NCBI RefSeq assembly: GCF_042139015.1
Contig: NZ_JBHIKY010000006.1
Span: 62,001 to 126,000 of the forward strand
Source: JBHIKY01 sp042139015
Lineage (GTDB): Bacteria; Bacillota; Bacilli; Bacillales; Marinococcaceae
DNA: 64,000 bases
Direction of reading: 5' to 3'
The translations under genes and the position numbers were made by a program. How positions within the stretch are numbered: position 1 is the stretch's first letter; each line of letters opens with the position of its first letter. Positions 60,584 through 64,000 of the stretch are shown piece by piece. The notes beneath the pieces are model-generated. The model worked only from the letters and a program-made list of their open reading frames with translations. It did no database searches and was not told the origin of the DNA.

Positions 60584-61027
60584 ATGGAAAAAACTTTTAT
60601 TATGGTAAAGCCGGATGGGGTACAAAGAAATTTAATTGGAGAAATTGTAGCCCGTTTTGAAAAAAAAGGTTTTCAGCTCGGAGGAGCAAAACTTATGAAC
60701 ATATCAGAGGATCTTGCGAAGGAGCATTACGGAGAGCATAAGGAACGCCCATTCTTTGGAGAATTAGTCCAATTTATTACCTCGGGACCAGTATTTGCAA
60801 TGGTGTGGGAAGGCGAAAATGTCATCAAGGAAGCTAGAAAAATGATGGGCTCCACCAAACCATCGGATGCTTCCCCAGGAACAATACGAGGAGACTTCGG
60901 TATACAGGTAGGCATGAATATTATTCACGGTTCAGATTCACCGGAAAGCGCTGAACGTGAAATCGGCATCTTTTTTAAGAGTGAAGAACTGGTTACTTAC
61001 AAAAAAACGATTGCAGAATGGATATGA
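60584..61027 (+). CDS. ndk: nucleoside diphosphate kinase
   Basis: Balances NTP pools by moving gamma-phosphate via an active-site His; 147 residues. MVKPDGVQRNLIGEI near residue 6 and the catalytic His in NIIHGSDSPESAEREIGIFF near 112-131 are intact. ATG 60584 follows GGAAGGAAG; an apparent extension from 60512 spans the promoter and is rejected. Same place after hepT as in B. subtilis. Confidence 0.97.
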   Translation: MEKTFIMVKPDGVQRNLIGEIVARFEKKGFQLGGAKLMNISEDLAKEHYGEHKERPFFGELVQFITSGPVFAMVWEGENVIKEARKMMGSTKPSDASPGTIRGDFGIQVGMNIIHGSDSPESAEREIGIFFKSEELVTYKKTIAEWI

Positions 61028-61063
61028 ATAATAATTTGATTTAGAGACTTGGACAAACCCCAC

Positions 61064-61124
61064 TAAAGAAAAGCTATGGCTTCTCGTCATTTCAAAAGAC
61101 GAAAGCCAAAGCTTTTCTTATACT
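61064..61124. repeat. single copy of the hairpin repeat family
   Basis: On the minus strand it reads AGTATAAGAAAAGCT...GGCTT-CGTC...GACG-AGAAGCC...AGCTTTTCTTTA, matching the layout and much of the sequence of the 39873-40216 units. The stem is nearly perfect over 25 pairs with a 9-base loop. It sits after ndk where a terminator would be, but no T run follows. Confidence 0.85.
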
Positions 61125-61168
61125 ATATTACTTTCATAATATTAAACAATTTAAACGATCAAACGAAT

Positions 61169-61207
61169 CGCTTCCGACTATCTAGGTTGATAATCGGAAG
61201 CGTTTTT
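61169..61207 (+). terminator. terminator between ndk and cheR
   Basis: CGCTTCCGA-C-TATC / GATA-A-TCGGAAGCG followed by five T. Confidence 0.85.
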
Positions 61208-61321
61208 ACCTTTCCAGAGACCTTAATATCCCAGACTTTTTAACTATGCAGGACGGACTTTTATCTTCGTGTTACAATGTCTCTAATCGCATTCCTAAGT
61301 GAAAGAGGAGCAGCAGAGCTA

Positions 61322-62122
61322 ATGAAAAATGTATCGGAACAATTTATTTTAGACGATTATGAGGTTTTTAAGTCAGGTGTGAAAAAGAAAACGGGAATTG
61401 ATCTCTCCCGTTATAAGGAAGCTCAAATGAAACGCAGGCTGAAAGCGTTTTATGAAAAAAGAACATTTAAAAGCTTCGAAGATTTTTTACATAATGGTCT
61501 TTTAAAAAATGAAATAGTACTTAGTGATTTTCTGGAAAGAATGACTATAAATGTTTCCGAATTCTATCGTAATCCAAAACGCTGGGAGGTACTTAATAAG
61601 AAAATATTTCCGAAGCTGATTAGTCGGAGCCCACGATTGAATATATGGTCAGCAGCCTGTTCAACCGGTGAGGAGCCATACACGGCTTCCATTATCGCTG
61701 CAGAGCATTTCCTCAGCCACCACCGGATATTAGCAACAGATATAGATAATGTTATTCTTAAGCGTGCAAAGGCAGGTCTTTATACTGAACGATCATTGAA
61801 GGAAATGCCAAAAGAATATATTGAAAAATACTTTGTTAAAGAGTCACCAGGATATAGAATTAAGGATAATATAAAGTCTGCAGTTACCTTTAAAAAACAT
61901 AATCTGCTGGCAGATCAATATGAGAAACAATTTGACTTAATTATCTGCAGAAATGTGCTGATCTACTTTACAGAAACAGCAAAGGAGGAAGTATTTCACA
62001 ATTTCAGCAGTTCCTTAAAGCCTGGAGGTATTTTATTTGTTGGCAGTACAGAACAAATTTTTAACCCGGCCCAGTTCGGACTGACTTCTGCAGATACTTT
62101 TTTTTACCAAAAGACAGAATGA
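61322..62122 (+). CDS. cheR: chemotaxis protein methyltransferase CheR
   Basis: Methylates Glu residues of chemoreceptors with SAM; 266 residues. N-terminal helical domain (about 1-75) with KKTGIDLSRYKEAQMKRRL, then MTINVSEFYRNPKRW near 80, SAM motif IWSAACSTGEEPYT near 112, ATDIDNVILKRAKAGLY near 141, and FDLIICRNVLIYF near 205. ATG 61322 gives a normal length; upstream in-frame starts lie at a likely TACAAT -10 (61273). Located between ndk and aroC as in B. subtilis. Confidence 0.95.
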   Translation: MKNVSEQFILDDYEVFKSGVKKKTGIDLSRYKEAQMKRRLKAFYEKRTFKSFEDFLHNGLLKNEIVLSDFLERMTINVSEFYRNPKRWEVLNKKIFPKLISRSPRLNIWSAACSTGEEPYTASIIAAEHFLSHHRILATDIDNVILKRAKAGLYTERSLKEMPKEYIEKYFVKESPGYRIKDNIKSAVTFKKHNLLADQYEKQFDLIICRNVLIYFTETAKEEVFHNFSSSLKPGGILFVGSTEQIFNPAQFGLTSADTFFYQKTE

Positions 62123-62183
62123 ATCAATTTCACAAATGCTATTCTGAATGTAAAATACGAACATTCGAATTCATTCAGAATAG
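62119..62183. repeat. dispersed 50-bp repeat, copy B, with hairpin
   Basis: 62119-62168 matches 51578-51627. Here CTATTCTGAATG (62139-62150) and CATTCAGAATAG (62172-62183) are a perfect 12-base inverted repeat with a 21-base loop containing CGAACATTCGAATT. It begins at the cheR stop codon. Confidence 0.85.
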
Positions 62184-62298
62184 AAGTTTATTTTAAACAA
62201 TTTTTATGAACCAGTCGCAACAGAAAGAATAAATATGTTATCATTTAATGCATAAAAGCACTAAAGAGATACGATCGGATAGAAAGAGGAGTGGACGT

Positions 62299-63471
62299 AT
62301 GAGGTATTTAACAGCAGGTGAGTCCCATGGACCACAGCAGACAACGATAGTTGAAGGTCTTCCTGCACAATTGGAATTACTGCAGGAGGATATTAACGTG
62401 GAACTTGCACGCCGCCAGGGAGGATATGGGCGAGGGCGCCGAATGCAGATTGAAAAGGATAAGGTGACTTTTCTCAGCGGTGTGCGGCACGGGAGAACAA
62501 CTGGTGCACCGGTGACGCTCGTCGTAGAAAATGATGATTTTAAACATTGGACAAAAATTATGGGTGCAGAGCCTTTAACTGAAGAAGAGGAAAAAGAAGT
62601 CAAAAGAAAAATTACTCGTCCGCGTCCGGGCCATGCCGATTTAAATGGATCTATTAAATACGGACACCGGGATATGCGTAATGTATTGGAACGATCCTCA
62701 GCCAGGGAAACCACCGCTAGAGTATGCGCAGGGGCTGTGGCAAAAAAGCTGTTAAAGTCTTTTGGGATTGAAGTGGGCGGCCAGGTTCTCGAAATTGGCG
62801 GTGTGAAAGCCGAAGAAACCAGCTACAGTAATATTGCGGATTTACGAGAGCGCACAGAAGCTTCTCCGGTCAGGTGCCTTGATAAAGCTGCAGAAGAAAA
62901 AATGATGCAGGCAATTGATGATGCCAAAAAAGAAGGCGATTCAATTGGCGGTATTGTACAGACTGTTATAACCGGTGTTCCAACTGGTATGGGGAGCCAC
63001 GTACAATTTGATCGTAAGCTCGACTCGAAAATTGCAGGAGCAGTGATGAGCATTAATGCTTTTAAAGGAGTGGAGGTTGGACTTGGGTTTGAGGCCGCAC
63101 ACCTGCCTGGAAGCCGTGTACATGATGAAATTTTATGGGATGAGGAGCATGGTTATTACAGAAAGACTAATAATCTCGGAGGCTTTGAAGGCGGGATGAC
63201 AACCGGCATGCCTATAGTAATCCAGGGTGTTATGAAACCAATTCCTACCTTATATAAGCCACTGAAAAGCGTTGATATAGACACTAAAGAACCTTTTAAT
63301 GCGAGCATAGAACGCTCTGACAGCTGTGCAGTTCCGGCAGCCTCCGTAGTGATGGAAAATGTTATTGCCTGGGAAGTGGCCGGGGCTTTTCTTGAAATGT
63401 TTGGTACAGACCGGATGGATGCCATTAAGGAAAATGTAGAAAGACATAAACGATGGGCGAGAGAATTTTAA
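62299..63471 (+). CDS. aroC: chorismate synthase
   Basis: Final enzyme of the shikimate pathway, FMN-dependent, 390 residues (called aroF in B. subtilis). Signatures: TAGESHGPQQTTIVEGLP near 4-21, RPRPGHADLNGSIKYGHRDMRNVLERSSARETTARV near 105-140, and RSDSCAVPAASVV near 335. ATG 62299 follows GAGGAG; the 62248 start is rejected. Its product feeds both aromatic amino acids and, through MqnA, menaquinone. Confidence 0.96.
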   Translation: MRYLTAGESHGPQQTTIVEGLPAQLELLQEDINVELARRQGGYGRGRRMQIEKDKVTFLSGVRHGRTTGAPVTLVVENDDFKHWTKIMGAEPLTEEEEKEVKRKITRPRPGHADLNGSIKYGHRDMRNVLERSSARETTARVCAGAVAKKLLKSFGIEVGGQVLEIGGVKAEETSYSNIADLRERTEASPVRCLDKAAEEKMMQAIDDAKKEGDSIGGIVQTVITGVPTGMGSHVQFDRKLDSKIAGAVMSINAFKGVEVGLGFEAAHLPGSRVHDEILWDEEHGYYRKTNNLGGFEGGMTTGMPIVIQGVMKPIPTLYKPLKSVDIDTKEPFNASIERSDSCAVPAASVVMENVIAWEVAGAFLEMFGTDRMDAIKENVERHKRWAREF

Positions 63472-64000
63472 TGGAGCAATTAATCGTTCAGACCAATGCA
63501 GAGGCATATCCAGTGTACGTTGGAGAGGGAATTAGAAAAGATGCCTCACAGCTTTTGAAAGATCAGTTGTATATGAAAAGTAAAGCGATGATCATAACGG
63601 ATGATCAAGTGGGTCCATTATATGCTGGTGAATTAAAAGAAATACTTTCTTCAGTCATTTCTGTCGAGATTTATACTATACCGGCAGGGGAAGAAAGTAA
63701 ATCTTTCCTGGAGCTTGAAAAATTATTAACATCCTTTATTAAAAATGGACTGGACCGCCAATCAGTAATTATCGCTCTTGGAGGAGGAGTTATAGGGGAC
63801 CTGGCAGGCTTTGCTGCAGCTACCTATATGAGGGGTATTTCATTTATACAAATCCCCACAACGCTGCTGGCACATGACAGCAGTGTCGGAGGTAAAACGG
63901 GAATTAACCACCCGCTTGGCAAAAATTTAATTGGATCGTTTCATCAGCCGGAAGCGGTGCTTTATGATACAGATACCCTGCAATCACTTCCTGATAAAGA
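63471..64000 (+). CDS. aroB: 3-dehydroquinate synthase (3' end outside window)
   Basis: First 176 codons of AroB, which cyclises DAHP to 3-dehydroquinate using NAD and zinc. Visible blocks: YVGEGIRKDA near 16, IPAGEESKSF near 66, ALGGGVIGDLAGFAAATYMRG near 99-119, PTTLLAHDSSVGGKTGIN near 126-143. The ATG overlaps the aroC stop by one base (TAATG), so the two are coupled. The gene runs off the end of the window. Confidence 0.96.
   Translation, partial: MEQLIVQTNAEAYPVYVGEGIRKDASQLLKDQLYMKSKAMIITDDQVGPLYAGELKEILSSVISVEIYTIPAGEESKSFLELEKLLTSFIKNGLDRQSVIIALGGGVIGDLAGFAAATYMRGISFIQIPTTLLAHDSSVGGKTGINHPLGKNLIGSFHQPEAVLYDTDTLQSLPDK

Noticed and set aside
62119..62183. CGAACATTCG as a LexA (DinR) box
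   Set aside because: The Bacillus LexA site needs CGAAC-N4-GTTCG; here the half-sites overlap with the wrong spacing and the motif is inside a repeat.
62241..62714. 157-codon minus-strand frame
   Set aside because: Shadow of aroC on the opposite strand; composition typical of antisense translation.
1..64000. tRNA, rRNA, prophage, restriction-modification or toxin-antitoxin genes
   Set aside because: None could be recognised on either strand in this window.

Overview
The window reads as chromosomal backbone of a spore-forming member of the Bacillaceae, probably an alkaliphilic or halotolerant relative of Bacillus. The evidence is germination genes (gerABC, sleB, ypeB), spoIVA, a SpoVIF-like gene, sigma-G and sigma-E type promoters, T-box, S-box and cobalamin riboswitches, ypdA (bacillithiol), TRAP (mtrB), and long stretches of gene order known from Bacillus subtilis. 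The very acidic BtuF-like lipoprotein fits a salty or alkaline habitat, but that is inference. I saw no rRNA, tRNA, CRISPR array, prophage or intact insertion sequence.

Layout. 1-2481: 3' part of a ResE-type sensor kinase and a methyltransferase. 2489-12806: one long cobalamin operon under a B12 riboswitch (btuF, btuC, btuD-cbiZ fusion, cbiB, cobD, cobU, cobQ, cobS, cobC-like, a short CobU-like protein, pduO-type adenosyltransferase), closed by a terminator. 12806-17183: a gerABC germinant-receptor operon with a textbook sigma-G promoter, then two small unknown genes. 17228-19286 (minus): serA behind a T-box leader. 19353-21539: a LysM-M14 peptidase, then ppa and fer on the minus strand. 21595-32514: the ypbB-recS-ypbG-ypbH-gudB-ypdA-prsW backbone, carrying extra genes including a CarH/LitR-type B12-binding regulator and an asparaginase. 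32622-39408: a SAM-riboswitch operon metI-yitJ-metH inserted between prsW and sleB. 39409-40254: a gene-free stretch of repeats, including a 93-bp tandem array. 40300-54359: sleB-ypeB-ypfA-cmk-plsC-ypfD-fni-yphA-der-plsY-gpsA-spoVIF-like-yphE-yphF-spoIVA. 54463-60450: folE-mtrB, then hepS-menG-ubiA-ubiX-mqnA-hepT, a menaquinone cluster that points to the futalosine route. 60512-64000: ndk, cheR, aroC and the start of aroB.

How the genes connect. Cobalamin recurs. The first operon imports and remodels corrinoids and adenosylates them. MetH uses methylcobalamin. The CarH-type regulator has the motifs for binding adenosylcobalamin. Synthesis of the isoprenoid tail (fni, hepS, hepT), ring attachment (ubiA) and methylation (menG) converge on menaquinone.

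Most of the window is well-understood backbone. The parts that repay a second look are the short CobU paralogue, the CarH-type regulator, the hairpin-repeat family (tandem at 39873-40216, single copy at 61064-61124), a second 50-bp dispersed repeat (51578 and 62119), the missing hbs gene after spoIVA, and several very small genes. I found no clear new defence or mobile system.
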